Notes under the pieces: model-generated
Databases searched by the model: none
The model's input: the letters and a program-made list of their open reading frames with translations, nothing else
Told to the model about the DNA's origin: nothing
Shown here: positions 35,983 through 44,593 of the stretch, piece after piece
Layout: each line of letters opens with the position of its first letter
Position numbering within the stretch: the stretch's first letter is position 1
Program-made: the position numbers and the translations under genes
Source of the DNA: UMGS1933 sp051891435
GTDB taxonomy: Bacteria; Bacillota; Clostridia; TANB77; CAG-508
Reading direction: 5' to 3'
DNA length: 64,000 bases
NCBI GenBank assembly: GCA_051891435.1
Contig: JBJFFE010000016.1
Span: forward strand, 1-64,000

Positions 35983-36712
35983 ATGATAGATATTCATACA
36001 CATATTATTCCTAGTATAGATGATGGTGCAGGAAGTGTAGAAGAAACTTTTAACTTGATAAAAGAAGCAAAAGAAGCACGGATTTACAGATATTATTTTG
36101 ACTCCTCACTATATAACTGGTTACTATGAAAACTCTGGAAGAGATATATGCTTGCTAAAAGGTTCTTTACAAAAAATTGTTGAAGAAAAACAAATAAGTG
36201 TTAATTTACATCAAGGCATGGAGGTATATATAACAGAAGAAATAGAAGAACTAATAAAAAAAGGAGAGATTATAACTTTAGCAAATAGTAATTATATTTT
36301 AATGGAATTTCCTATGAATAGTGTACCTAGATATATAGACAATGTGTTGTTTTTAATGAAAAATATGGGCTACCAAGTAATTATTGCACATCCAGAAAGA
36401 TACAAATTTGTACAAGAAGATATTGAATATGCAAAACAGTGGGTAGAAAAAGGGTGCTTGTTACAAGCAAATTTTGGAAGTATAGTAGATATATATGGAA
36501 AAGAGGCTAAAAAAACAGTTAAAAAATTATTTAAATTAAATTTAATTTCTTTTTTAGGAACAGATACACACAAGCAAGGAACTATATATACTATAATACC
36601 TCAGATTATAAAGAAACTAAAAAAAGTAATATCTGAAGAAAAATTATATGAAATAACAGAAAAAAATCCAAGAAAAATTTTGTGTAATGAAATTTTGGAT
36701 TTTAGGAGGTAA
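35983..36712 (+). CDS. PHP-type tyrosine phosphatase (CpsB/YwqE-like) read through a CGG +1 frameshift
   Basis: A manganese-dependent phosphatase that reverses the BY-kinase. Translation starts at 35983 after AGGAG with MIDIHTHIIPSIDDGAGSVEE, the PHP signature. At codon 33 an in-frame CGG (36079) leads to a stop about 14 codons later. Skipping the C gives GFTDIILTPHYITGYYENSG and an open frame to 36712 (about 242 residues, normal). Every later metal motif (HQGMEVYI, IIAHPERY, GTDTHKQG) is in the shifted frame, so an unshifted product would be inactive. Confidence 0.88.
36079..36081 (+). other. In-frame CGG, +1 frameshift site 3
   Basis: Codons read GCA CGG ATT; dropping the C gives GCA GGA TTT, restoring KEAGFTDIILTPH of the phosphatase. 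Confidence 0.88.
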
Positions 36713-36719
36713 TAAATAT

Positions 36720-37946
36720 ATGACATTAGTTGAAGATTTAAAATGGAGAGGACTTATAAAAGATATATCAAGCCCAGAACTAGAGGAAAAATTAAATAAA
36801 GGGGGATTAACTTTTTATATAGGAACAGACCCAACAGCAGATAGTTTACATATTGGGCATTTATCTAGTTTTTTAATTTCAAAAAGATTAAAAGATGCAG
36901 GACATCATCCAATATTACTAGTAGGTGGAGGTACAGGAATGATAGGAGATCCAAAACCTACAACAGAAAGAGCAATGATTTCTAAAGAACAAGTTTTTAA
37001 AAATTATGAAGGACTAAAAAAACAGGTAGAAAAGATATTTGGTTTTGAGGTTGTAAATAATTACGATTGGATAAAAGATATAAATATATTGGATTTTCTA
37101 AGAGATTATGGAAAATATTTTAATATTAATTATATGTTAGATAAAGATATAATTAGAAGAAGATTAGATACAGGAATTACATATACAGAATTTTCATATA
37201 TGATATTGCAAGCATTAGATTTTAAATATTTACATGAACATAAAAATGTAGATTTAGAATGTGCTGGCTCAGACCAATGGGGAAATATTACAGCAGGAAT
37301 AGATTTAATAAGGAAGTCAACAGGTGATGAAGTATATGGCTTTACAATGCCACTAGTAACTGACTCACAAGGAAATAAATTTGGAAAAAGTGAAGGTAAT
37401 GCATTATGGCTAGATAAAGAAAAAACATCAAGCTATACTTTGTATCAATTTTTCCTAAATGTAGAAGACTCAATGGTAATAGATTATTTAAAAATTTATA
37501 CTTTCTTATCAAAAGAAGAAATAGAAGAATTAGATAGAAAGAATAAAGAACATCCAGAATTAAGAGAGGCACATAAAACTCTAGCAAGAGAAATCATAAC
37601 TTTCTTACATGGAAGGGAAGAATATGAAAAAGCAGTAAGCTTAGCAGAGCACTTATTTAATAATAAATTCAAAGACTTATCAAAAAAAGATATAGAAGAT
37701 TTATTTAAAAATGAAGAAAAAAAAGAAGTAGAATCTAATATAAATATAGTAGATTTTGTATTAAATATGGGAATAGCAAAAAGTAAAAGAGAAGCAAGGG
37801 AATTTATAGGAACAGGTGCAATATCTATAAATGGAGAAAAAGTAACTGATTTAGAAACTATGATTGATGATAGTAGATTTATAGAAGGAGAATATATAGT
37901 AGCAAAAAGAGGAAAGAAAAACTACTATATAGGAAAAAGAAAATAA
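36720..37946 (+). CDS. tyrS: Tyrosyl-tRNA synthetase
   Basis: Charges tRNA-Tyr. The 408 residues begin MTLVEDLKWRGLIKD, with an ideal AGGAGGT 9 bases upstream; an ATG 33 bases earlier has no ribosome site. The HIGH motif appears in GTDPTADSLHIGH, KMSKS as KFGKS, and a C-terminal S4-like RNA-binding domain starts near 345 (VLNMGIAKSKREAREFIGTGAISING). The ribosome site overlaps the phosphatase stop (AGGAGGTAA), so tyrS is likely cotranscribed with the capsule regulatory operon. No T-box leader is seen. Confidence 0.97.
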   Translation: MTLVEDLKWRGLIKDISSPELEEKLNKGGLTFYIGTDPTADSLHIGHLSSFLISKRLKDAGHHPILLVGGGTGMIGDPKPTTERAMISKEQVFKNYEGLKKQVEKIFGFEVVNNYDWIKDINILDFLRDYGKYFNINYMLDKDIIRRRLDTGITYTEFSYMILQALDFKYLHEHKNVDLECAGSDQWGNITAGIDLIRKSTGDEVYGFTMPLVTDSQGNKFGKSEGNALWLDKEKTSSYTLYQFFLNVEDSMVIDYLKIYTFLSKEEIEELDRKNKEHPELREAHKTLAREIITFLHGREEYEKAVSLAEHLFNNKFKDLSKKDIEDLFKNEEKKEVESNINIVDFVLNMGIAKSKREAREFIGTGAISINGEKVTDLETMIDDSRFIEGEYIVAKRGKKNYYIGKRK

Positions 37947-37959
37947 TTAGCTAATAAAG

Positions 37960-37991
37960 AACCTACCAAAATATTTTTGGTAGGTTTTTCT
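37960..37991. terminator. Bidirectional terminator between tyrS and the carboxypeptidase
   Basis: AACCTACCAAAA / TTTTGGTAGGTT, 12-bp stem, TTTTTC on the plus strand and TCTTT on the minus. It serves both convergent genes. Confidence 0.88.
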
Positions 37992-39232
37992 TACCTTAAC
38001 AAACTAATCCAATGATCAAGTACACTTGCCATCATATTTCCAAAATTTAATTTAGGAACAGAATTTGCAGCAACTAAATATACAGAGCCGCAAAATCTCA
38101 TCCCCAATGGAGTATGTAACTTTACCTAAAACTTGCCCTTCTTCAATAGGAGCATCAAAAGAATCTTGAAGTTCTACCGTAGTTGTAATATTAGAAGATT
38201 GGCCCTTAGGAATTAATGCACCAGCATCTTGATTGAAAATCACATTTACATTTTCTGAAATTCCCTTATTTATATTAACACTTTTTGCAATATTTCCTTT
38301 ATTACTGTATTTGGCAAATTCAAAATTACTAAATCCATAATCTAAAAGCTTTGTAGCTTCTGCAAATCTAACTTTAGAAGTATCTGCTTTCATTATTACA
38401 GCAATTAAAGATAAATCATTACGAGTTGCAGAGGCAGATAAATTAAATAGAGCAAGAGAAGTAGAACCGAGTTTTAAGACCAGTAGCGCCACTATAATTT
38501 CGCACTAGTTTATTAGTATTCACTAAAGATGATTCACCATTTCTTAAACTATCCATATAAATAGTAGTATATTTAGTAACTCCTGGATGTTTACTCAAAA
38601 GTTCTCTAGACATAAGAGCTATATCATAAGCAGATGTTACATGCCCATCTTCATCAATTCCATGGCAATTTTTAAAACAAGTATCATTCATACCAAGTTC
38701 TTTAGCTTTGGAATTCATTTTCTCAACAAAAAGTTCTTCTGAACCTGCTAAATATTCTGCCATAGCAACACAGCAATCATTAGCAGAAACTACACAAATA
38801 GCTTTCAACATTTCGTCTACAGTTAAGGTTTCAGTAGTATCAAGCCAAATCTGAGAGCCACCCATAGAAGAAGCATTTTCACTGCAAGGGATTTGGTCAG
38901 TTAAACTTAAAGTTCCATTATCTAATGCTTCCATAATTAAAAGAACAGTCATTATTTTAGTAACACTGGCAGGACGTAATTGTTCGTGAATATTATGTTC
39001 ATAAAGTATTTTTCCAGTAGACTGTTCAATCAAAACAGCACTACCACAAGTAAGATTTAAAAAATTTCCGCTTATCCTGACTTAAAGTTTGAGAAGTTTC
39101 TATAACATCACTAGAAAGTTCAGACCAAACATAAGAAGTCTCTTCGGTAGCATATGAGTAAAAAGGCAGTATTATGGAAAATATAAAAAATATTATTACA
39201 ATGTAAATAAATTTATTTTTAAAAAATTGCAT
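37991..39232 (-). CDS. D-alanyl-D-alanine carboxypeptidase read through three CGG +1 frameshifts
   Basis: A low-molecular-weight PBP that trims the fifth D-Ala of peptidoglycan. GGAGG precedes the ATG at 39232. A signal peptide (about 1-27) is followed by the S11 domain with ASVTKIMT (SxxK) and SAND (SxN), and a C-terminal beta domain. The frame is broken three times, each at an in-frame CGG (39070-39068, 38469-38467, 38090-38088). Skipping each C yields one 412-residue protein, normal length, with GLKTGSTSLALF (KTG motif) at the second site and GSVYLVAANSVPKL at the third. No other defect is visible. Confidence 0.88.
38088..38090 (-). other. In-frame CGG, +1 frameshift site 7 (carboxypeptidase, third)
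   Basis: Minus-strand codons TTG CGG CTC; dropping the C gives TTG GGC TCT, restoring DEILGSVYLVA. The frame was checked from the second site: 126 codons apart. Confidence 0.85.
38467..38469 (-). other. In-frame CGG, +1 frameshift site 6 (inside the KTG active-site motif)
   Basis: Minus-strand codons ACT CGG TTC; dropping the C gives ACT GGT TCT. The glycine is the G of the catalytic KTG motif in TGLKTGSTS. Confidence 0.9.
39068..39070 (-). other. In-frame CGG, +1 frameshift site 5 (carboxypeptidase, first)
   Basis: Minus-strand codons AAG CGG AAA; dropping the C gives AAG GGA AAT, continuing as GNFLNLTCGSAVLIEQSTG. Without the shift translation ends about 9 codons later. Confidence 0.88.
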
Positions 39233-39294
39233 ACAGACCTCCACTAAAAAAGATAGTTATAGTTCAGTTAAAAAATGACTGATTACTATACTGT

Positions 39295-39411
39295 CAGCCG
39301 TTTTGTATATTTTATAAAAAATTAAATTTGACAGTCCGTAGATCACGGGGGAAGACCCGCGTACGCCTTGGAGAATTTAATTTTTTAGAAAATCATACAA
39401 AAGGTAGGCTG
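39295..39411 (+). repeat. 116-bp dispersed repeat, copy 2
   Basis: Complete copy with ends CAGCCGTTTTGTAT and ATACAAAAGGTAGGCTG. The core differs from other copies (GATCACGGGGGAAGACCC) but keeps the GGG/CCC hairpin. It fills the gap between the carboxypeptidase and VanW genes. Confidence 0.88.
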
Positions 39412-39464
39412 AATATTAACAAAAGATATTTATATAAATGTATGCAAATAAAAATAAAATAGAA

Positions 39465-40109
39465 TTAAATTTTAACAATAGAAATAGTAACCTGATTTCC
39501 ATCAGTTGAAGCATCAATTCTTATGTCATAGCTATTATTATTTTTAAACTTAAAATCTACACTACCACAAGCAACAGCGGCATCTTTACCTTTCTCAACA
39601 TAATAAACAGTATGACTATGAGGGTGTCTTTCTACAACTTCAAAATTAGCATTGTGTAATACTGCATTATATAAAGTACTGCTAACTTGGCAATTTCCAC
39701 CACCATATCCCATAGTTACATTACCATCAGCATCGAAGACTTTAGCTTCCTTATAACCTCTATCAGCAGTAGCTTTCCCAACAGTATCACAAAAAGAAAA
39801 AGTTTCACCAGATTTTACAATAGTTCCATTTAAACTAGAGCAAGTAAGGCTAATATTAGTTTGCCTATCAGGGTCTTTATCTAAAATATTTGTAGAAAAA
39901 GAACTAATAACTTCTTCTTTGGGCTCTACAGATAGCTTTTCTGGTTGGTAAATAATATTTTCATTAGTAGAATTAGCGGTATTGGTATTAGTTACAGAAT
40001 TATTTGCGGTATTATTATTAATATTATTGGTGACTGTATTATTAGAAGAACAACCAACTAAAATAAAACATAAAAAAACAAAAGTAAAAATAAATAAAAA
40101 TTTTTTCAT
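39465..40109 (-). CDS. VanW-family lipoprotein
   Basis: A 214-residue exported protein with a lipobox (ILVGCSS, Cys about 20), an Asn/Thr-rich linker (about 22-60) and a C-terminal VanW domain: FSTNILDKDPDRQTNISL, SGETFSFCDTVGKATADRGYKEA and GYGGGNCQVSSTLYNAVL. VanW domains occur in many clostridial wall-associated proteins; the biochemical role is unknown, and a link to vancomycin resistance is not implied. AGAGGTG precedes the ATG. It is probably anchored on the outer face of the membrane. Confidence 0.92.
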   Translation of the reverse strand: MKKFLFIFTFVFLCFILVGCSSNNTVTNNINNNTANNSVTNTNTANSTNENIIYQPEKLSVEPKEEVISSFSTNILDKDPDRQTNISLTCSSLNGTIVKSGETFSFCDTVGKATADRGYKEAKVFDADGNVTMGYGGGNCQVSSTLYNAVLHNANFEVVERHPHSHTVYYVEKGKDAAVACGSVDFKFKNNNSYDIRIDASTDGNQVTISIVKI

Positions 40110-40168
40110 AATACACCTCTAAATTACAATTTATTTATTTGTAGTATGCACAAAAATTCACATAAATA

Positions 40169-40197
40169 TTGACAAAAAAGAGAAATAAACGTATAAT
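40169..40197 (+). promoter_or_regulatory. Consensus promoter for the 53-aa membrane protein
   Basis: TTGACA (40169-40174), 17-bp spacer, TATAAT (40192-40197). Confidence 0.85.
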
Positions 40198-40217
40198 AAT
40201 TATTGTAGGTGATAAAA

Positions 40218-40379
40218 ATGTTAGCCAAATATTGGAAAAAAATCGGATTAATAATTTTAATAGTACTATGTTTAATAAATGGAATATCAAAACTTGTTAA
40301 AGTAGTTTCATTTGATGATACAATAGAAGCAGTTAAAACTAAAATATCAACGACACAAAATTCAGAAGAAAAAAACTAA
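40218..40379 (+). CDS. Small 53-residue membrane protein
   Basis: Starts MLAKYWKKIGLIILIVLC after AGGTGAT, a good ribosome site, with a consensus promoter 20 bp upstream. One membrane helix (about 9-24) is followed by a charged tail rich in Lys and Glu. I do not recognise a family. It may be cotranscribed with rpmE, whose own promoter lies immediately after it. Convincing as a gene because of the promoter and RBS, but the function is unknown. Confidence 0.7.
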   Translation: MLAKYWKKIGLIILIVLCLINGISKLVKVVSFDDTIEAVKTKISTTQNSEEKN

Positions 40380-40385
40380 ATTAAT

Positions 40386-40414
40386 TTGCAAAATAAAAAC
40401 AAATATGATAAAAT
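40386..40414 (+). promoter_or_regulatory. Extended -10 promoter for rpmE
   Basis: TTGCAA (40386-40391), 17-bp spacer, TG-A-TAAAAT (40406-40414). Confidence 0.6.
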
Positions 40415-40460
40415 ATATAAAGTTTTGTTAAAAAGAGTAAGGAAGAGGTGAATACTTAAA

Positions 40461-40661
40461 ATGAAAGAAGCAATACAACCAAAATTTGAAAAAACAACTA
40501 TCACATGTGCTTGTGGTAATGTAATGGAAGTAGGTTCTACAAAAAAAGATTTAAAAGTAGATGTTTGTTCTAAATGCCATCCATACTGGACAGGTAACCT
40601 AAAAAGAGAAACAACAGGTGGTAGAGCAGATAAATTTAAAAAGAAATATGGTATACAATAA
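40461..40661 (+). CDS. rpmE: Ribosomal protein L31, zinc-containing form
   Basis: A 66-residue large-subunit protein. Four cysteines ligate zinc in the C+ form: CACG (16-18 region) and CSKCH (about 36-39), with the typical HPYWTG and RADKFKKKYG ending. GAAGAGGTG lies upstream of the ATG. It has its own promoter and terminator. Presence of the zinc form suggests zinc-replete conditions; any zinc-free paralogue is not in this window. Confidence 0.96.
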   Translation: MKEAIQPKFEKTTITCACGNVMEVGSTKKDLKVDVCSKCHPYWTGNLKRETTGGRADKFKKKYGIQ

Positions 40662-40662
40662 T

Positions 40663-40692
40663 AAAAAAAGATGGAAAACCATCTTTTTTTTT
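40663..40692 (+). terminator. Intrinsic terminator after rpmE
   Basis: AAAGATGG-AAAA-CCATCTTT with a run of nine T. Confidence 0.9.
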
Positions 40693-40728
40693 GTCCACAA
40701 ATTACCAATGTATTTTTGCCAAATTTCC

Positions 40729-40757
40729 TTGACTATATTTTTTCGATACGATATACT
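40729..40757 (+). promoter_or_regulatory. Promoter of the autolysin/cohesin operon
   Basis: TTGACT (40729-40734), 17-bp spacer, TATACT (40752-40757). Confidence 0.7.
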
Positions 40758-40795
40758 ATAAATGTCTAAAATATTTAGTATACAGGAGAAAAAAT

Positions 40796-42751
40796 ATGGG
40801 AAAAAACAAGAAATTTGTATGTAGCATATTAATACTCACTGTATTAATATACTATGTACTAGGAATTTTTATAAATAATAAAACATATGCAGCTACAACT
40901 AGAAAAAGAGAAACGAACTTAAATGCTCTAACCCAAGAAAATTATCCAGGAGTTGCAAGTTTAATAAATGAACTAAAGAAATCTCATCCAAATTGGACTT
41001 TTACAATCTTATATACAGGACTAGATTGGAGTACAGTTATATATAATGAAACAGAAGCATTACATGGAAGAAGCTTAGTGCAAACCAGTTCACTTCCATG
41101 GCTATGTGGAACTTGTGGACTAAAGGCATATGATAATGGAACTTGGCACTGTGCATCAAAATCTACAGTAGCGTATTATATGGATGCCAGAAATTGGTTA
41201 AATGAAAGTTACATATTTGCATTTGAAACTTTATCTTATGATGCATCTACACAAACAATAGATGGTGTAAAAAGAATATTAAAAGGTACTTTCATGGATA
41301 GAGACACTATTACATATACAGATACAGCAGGAAATACACAAACAATTAATAAATCATATGCACAAATAATTATGGAGGCAGCCCAAGAGGCAGGAGTTAG
41401 CCCATATCACTTGGCATCTAGGGTAAAACAAGAACAAGGAGATGGAACAAGTGGCTTAATTAATGGAAATTATACATACACAGATGATAGTGGAAATACT
41501 TGCACAGATTTAGTAGGATATTATAACTATTTTAACATAAGAGCTACTGGTGGAAATTCTGCTACTATTATAAAAAATGGACTAACTTATGCTAAGAAAG
41601 AAGGATGGACCACTCCAGAACTTGCGATAAAAGGAGGAGCAGCTTTTTTAGCATCAGATTATATTAAAAATTATCAAGATTGTTTGTATTTAGAAAAATA
41701 TCAAGTAGATAGTGCAGGAGGATTATATTCTCACCAATATATGCAAAATGTATCAGCTCCATATTCAGAAGGATATAGTACATATGTGGCTTACAGAGAC
41801 TTAGGAATGTTAGATTACAGCTTTAATTTTATAATTCCTGTTTATGAAAATATGCCACAAACAATATCACCTATGCCAAATGCAGTAACAATGAATATTG
41901 TAACTGAAAATGTAAAAGTAACAACTTCGTATTCTGCATTGAAAATTAGGCAATCAGCATCAAGTGCTGGAAGTATCATTGGCTCAGCAGATAAGGGAAC
42001 AATTTTATTAAGAATAGAAAAAGCAGTAGCAATGTCTGATGATGGTAGGTACTGGGATAAAGTTGTTTATGATACAGGTACAGGAATTATTGTTGGATAT
42101 TCAGCAAGAACAGATACAGATGGATCACAATATTTAACACTTGTTAGTGATGTTGTAACTATAAATGAAGAAATGCAAACTTCAACAGATGTAAACTTAA
42201 GAAATGGACCAGGAACAACTGGAACGACCATAAAACAAACTTTACCAAGTGGAATGAAGCTTACAGTTATAGACAAAATGTCATATAAAGTAAACAACTA
42301 CTTGTGGTATAGAGTAAAATTATCGGATGGAACACAAGGATATATTGCATCAGAATATTTAAAAGAAATGGGAAGTCAACCATCAACTCCTACAGAGCCT
42401 ACAGAACCAACAGGAAATTACAAGATAGATGGAAATAATCTAATAATTGCGCCAGGAACAAAAATAACAGATATAGAAGGAGCAACGCTTACTGGGAGTG
42501 TTTTGGGAACAGGAGCAACAGTAACATTAAACAATAATACATATAAATTAGTAGTATTGGGAGATGTTAGTGGAGATGGAGAAGTAGATGCAAGAGACTC
42601 TGCGAGAATATTAAAATTTAGTGTTGGTCAATATGAACTAAATGAATATCAGAAAAAAGCTGCAGATATTAGTAAAGACGGAGAAGTAGATGCAAGAGAC
42701 TCTGCAAGAATATTAAAATATAGTATAAATGATTATCAAATAACATTATAA
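40796..42751 (+). CDS. Glucosaminidase-type autolysin with SH3 and dockerin domains
   Basis: A secreted 651-residue peptidoglycan hydrolase. It has a signal peptide (about 1-34), an N-terminal NYPGVASLINELKKSHPNWTF region and an N-acetylglucosaminidase domain (YHLASRVKQEQGDGTSG, about 200-300). Two SH3-like repeats follow (about 380-535; LKIRQSASSAGSIIG and VNLRNGPGTTGT), then a Pro/Thr linker. The C-terminus is a type I dockerin with two calcium loops, GDVSGDGEVDARDSARIL and ADISKDGEVDARDSARIL. A dockerin on an autolysin, directly followed by a candidate cohesin protein, suggests non-covalent surface display. Confidence 0.9.
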   Translation: MGKNKKFVCSILILTVLIYYVLGIFINNKTYAATTRKRETNLNALTQENYPGVASLINELKKSHPNWTFTILYTGLDWSTVIYNETEALHGRSLVQTSSLPWLCGTCGLKAYDNGTWHCASKSTVAYYMDARNWLNESYIFAFETLSYDASTQTIDGVKRILKGTFMDRDTITYTDTAGNTQTINKSYAQIIMEAAQEAGVSPYHLASRVKQEQGDGTSGLINGNYTYTDDSGNTCTDLVGYYNYFNIRATGGNSATIIKNGLTYAKKEGWTTPELAIKGGAAFLASDYIKNYQDCLYLEKYQVDSAGGLYSHQYMQNVSAPYSEGYSTYVAYRDLGMLDYSFNFIIPVYENMPQTISPMPNAVTMNIVTENVKVTTSYSALKIRQSASSAGSIIGSADKGTILLRIEKAVAMSDDGRYWDKVVYDTGTGIIVGYSARTDTDGSQYLTLVSDVVTINEEMQTSTDVNLRNGPGTTGTTIKQTLPSGMKLTVIDKMSYKVNNYLWYRVKLSDGTQGYIASEYLKEMGSQPSTPTEPTEPTGNYKIDGNNLIIAPGTKITDIEGATLTGSVLGTGATVTLNNNTYKLVVLGDVSGDGEVDARDSARILKFSVGQYELNEYQKKAADISKDGEVDARDSARILKYSINDYQITL

Positions 42752-42777
42752 GAATACTTAAAAAAAGGAGAAGAGAT

Positions 42778-44226
42778 ATGATTAAGAAAAATTTTTGGAA
42801 AATAACAATTATCACATTATTCATATTACTGATTAATACAAAAGTTTCAAAAGCAGCAATATCTGCTTCTAGTAAAACTGTAAATTCAGGTGAAAGTGTT
42901 TCTATTTCAATATCATCTAATGTTCCAGTTTTATCTTATAAAGTAACTATGAATAGCAGTGGTGGACTAACTTTTGTTACAAGTTCGGGTGGAACTGGTG
43001 CAGGAACTGCAACAATAACAGATGCAAAATCTACAGGTATGACATCTCTTGCAACATATACTTTTAAAGTACCAACTGTAACAACAGATACAACATACAC
43101 AGTTTCTTTTACTGCAACAGCAATGGAGGATGAAAATTTTAATCCAGTAGCTAATTCAACAGCAATAGCTACAATTAAAGTAAAAGCACCTGTGACACCA
43201 ACAAATCCACCTTCTAACAACAATGGTTCAACAACAAATAGTGGAAGTTCAAGCAGTAGTAACAATTCTGGAAGTAGCAATAATTCATCAACCACCGCAA
43301 AACCAGAAGAACCAAAATCAAATGACTCAACATTGAAAGGATTAGCAATTGAAGGATATGAACTTTATCCAACATTTGATGCAAATACTAGAGAATACAA
43401 TATAAGAGTTACAAACGATATTACAAAGGTTACAGTAACACCAACAGTTAACCATTCAAAAGCAAGCTACAAAATTGAAGGAGCAACTGAAGAATTATTG
43501 GTGGGTAAAAATGTAATAACTGTTGTAGTAACAGCAGAAGATGGAACAACATCAAATTATGTAATAAATGTAACACGTGATAGAGAAGGTTTAAATGTAC
43601 AATACATAAAAATCTATTATACAGATGAAGAAGGAAATAGACAAGAATTATTGTTAAACCCAGAATTTAGTACAGAAATATTTGAATATACTTTAAATGA
43701 CTTATCATATTTAATATCTAAATTAGAAGTAGAAGTGCTAGCAAATTTGGACCAAGCTAGAATAGAAGTAATAGGAAATGAAGAACTAGTTGAAGGAACA
43801 AACACTATTACAATAACTGTTACAATGCCATCAGAAAGTGAAGAAGAAGAGGACGAAGTATTAACATATAAAATTACAGTAAATAAAGAAAAAGAGCCAG
43901 TAGTAACACTAATGGGAAGAATAAAAAATTGGTTTAATGGTATAACAGGAACAATTACGACTTGGTATGCAGAGAACCAATATAAAATTATAATGGGAGC
44001 ATTAATGCTATGCAGTGCATGCCTAGGAGGATTATCTGTATATCTAATTATTGACTATAAGAAATATCGTATGTTAGTAAAAAAAGTTGCAGAAATAACT
44101 AGAATGAATAATTCAGCATCACGTGTTACAGAAGCACCTGTTGATTTACAACCAGAGCAAACAAAAATTGAAGAAAACGACCAAGAAGAAGATAAAATAA
44201 AATCAAGAGGTAGACATTTCGAATAA
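42778..44226 (+). CDS. Membrane-anchored surface protein with cohesin-like and cadherin-like domains
   Basis: A 482-residue exported protein with a signal peptide (1-26) and a beta-sandwich (about 27-140, AISASSKTVNSGESVSISI ... YTFKVPTVTTDTTYTVSF) that resembles a cohesin. A Ser/Asn/Gly linker and two cadherin-like beta-sandwich modules follow (about 183-272 and 276-372). Near 400-430 is a membrane helix, then a charged cytoplasmic tail. It starts 26 bases after the dockerin autolysin with AAGGAG and shares its promoter. The cohesin call is by pattern only. Confidence 0.75.
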   Translation: MIKKNFWKITIITLFILLINTKVSKAAISASSKTVNSGESVSISISSNVPVLSYKVTMNSSGGLTFVTSSGGTGAGTATITDAKSTGMTSLATYTFKVPTVTTDTTYTVSFTATAMEDENFNPVANSTAIATIKVKAPVTPTNPPSNNNGSTTNSGSSSSSNNSGSSNNSSTTAKPEEPKSNDSTLKGLAIEGYELYPTFDANTREYNIRVTNDITKVTVTPTVNHSKASYKIEGATEELLVGKNVITVVVTAEDGTTSNYVINVTRDREGLNVQYIKIYYTDEEGNRQELLLNPEFSTEIFEYTLNDLSYLISKLEVEVLANLDQARIEVIGNEELVEGTNTITITVTMPSESEEEEDEVLTYKITVNKEKEPVVTLMGRIKNWFNGITGTITTWYAENQYKIIMGALMLCSACLGGLSVYLIIDYKKYRMLVKKVAEITRMNNSASRVTEAPVDLQPEQTKIEENDQEEDKIKSRGRHFE

Positions 44227-44233
44227 AATTATA

Positions 44234-44255
44234 GGACGCTATATTAATAGCGTCC
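44234..44255. terminator. Hairpin before tRNA-Thr
   Basis: GGACGCTA / TAGCGTCC, 8-bp GC-rich stem with no U tail. It may be a terminator or a tRNA processing structure. Confidence 0.45.
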
Positions 44256-44265
44256 ATACACACGT

Positions 44266-44341
44266 GCTTCCATAGCTCAGTTGGTAGAGCAACAGATTCG
44301 TAACCTGTAGGTCGGGAGTTCGATTCTCCCTGGAAGCTCCA
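44266..44341 (+). tRNA. tRNA-Thr (anticodon CGT)
   Basis: Cloverleaf with acceptor GCTTCCA/TGGAAGC, D stem GCTC/GAGC, anticodon loop TTCGTAA (CGT, reading ACG), T arm GGGAGTTCGATTCTCCC and encoded CCA. Position 31/39 of the anticodon stem is an A-C mismatch. Confidence 0.93.
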
Positions 44342-44593
44342 AATGTGCGACTTGTCAGTCGCAGTGAATAGTGAATGGTGAAGAGCTTACAGTGAATAAT
44401 TTAAATTAGGCACTAAGATCACTTATGTGCTATTCATTATTAATTTATTGAACATTTGATACTAAAAAAATTTTATTTAGCGTATACATTTATTGAATTC
44501 TATGCTAAAATGTATGTATAGTTACTTAAGCCAAAACTATGTGAATATTTATGAATTTTAGTAATAAAATTAAAACAAGGGGGAAAAATGTAA
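44342..44593. other. Intergenic stretch with degenerate repeats
   Basis: Contains a TGCGACT-TGTC-AGTCGCA hairpin and direct GTGAATAGTGAATGGTGAA repeats that look like eroded intergenic elements. No gene is seen before 44594. Confidence 0.4.
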
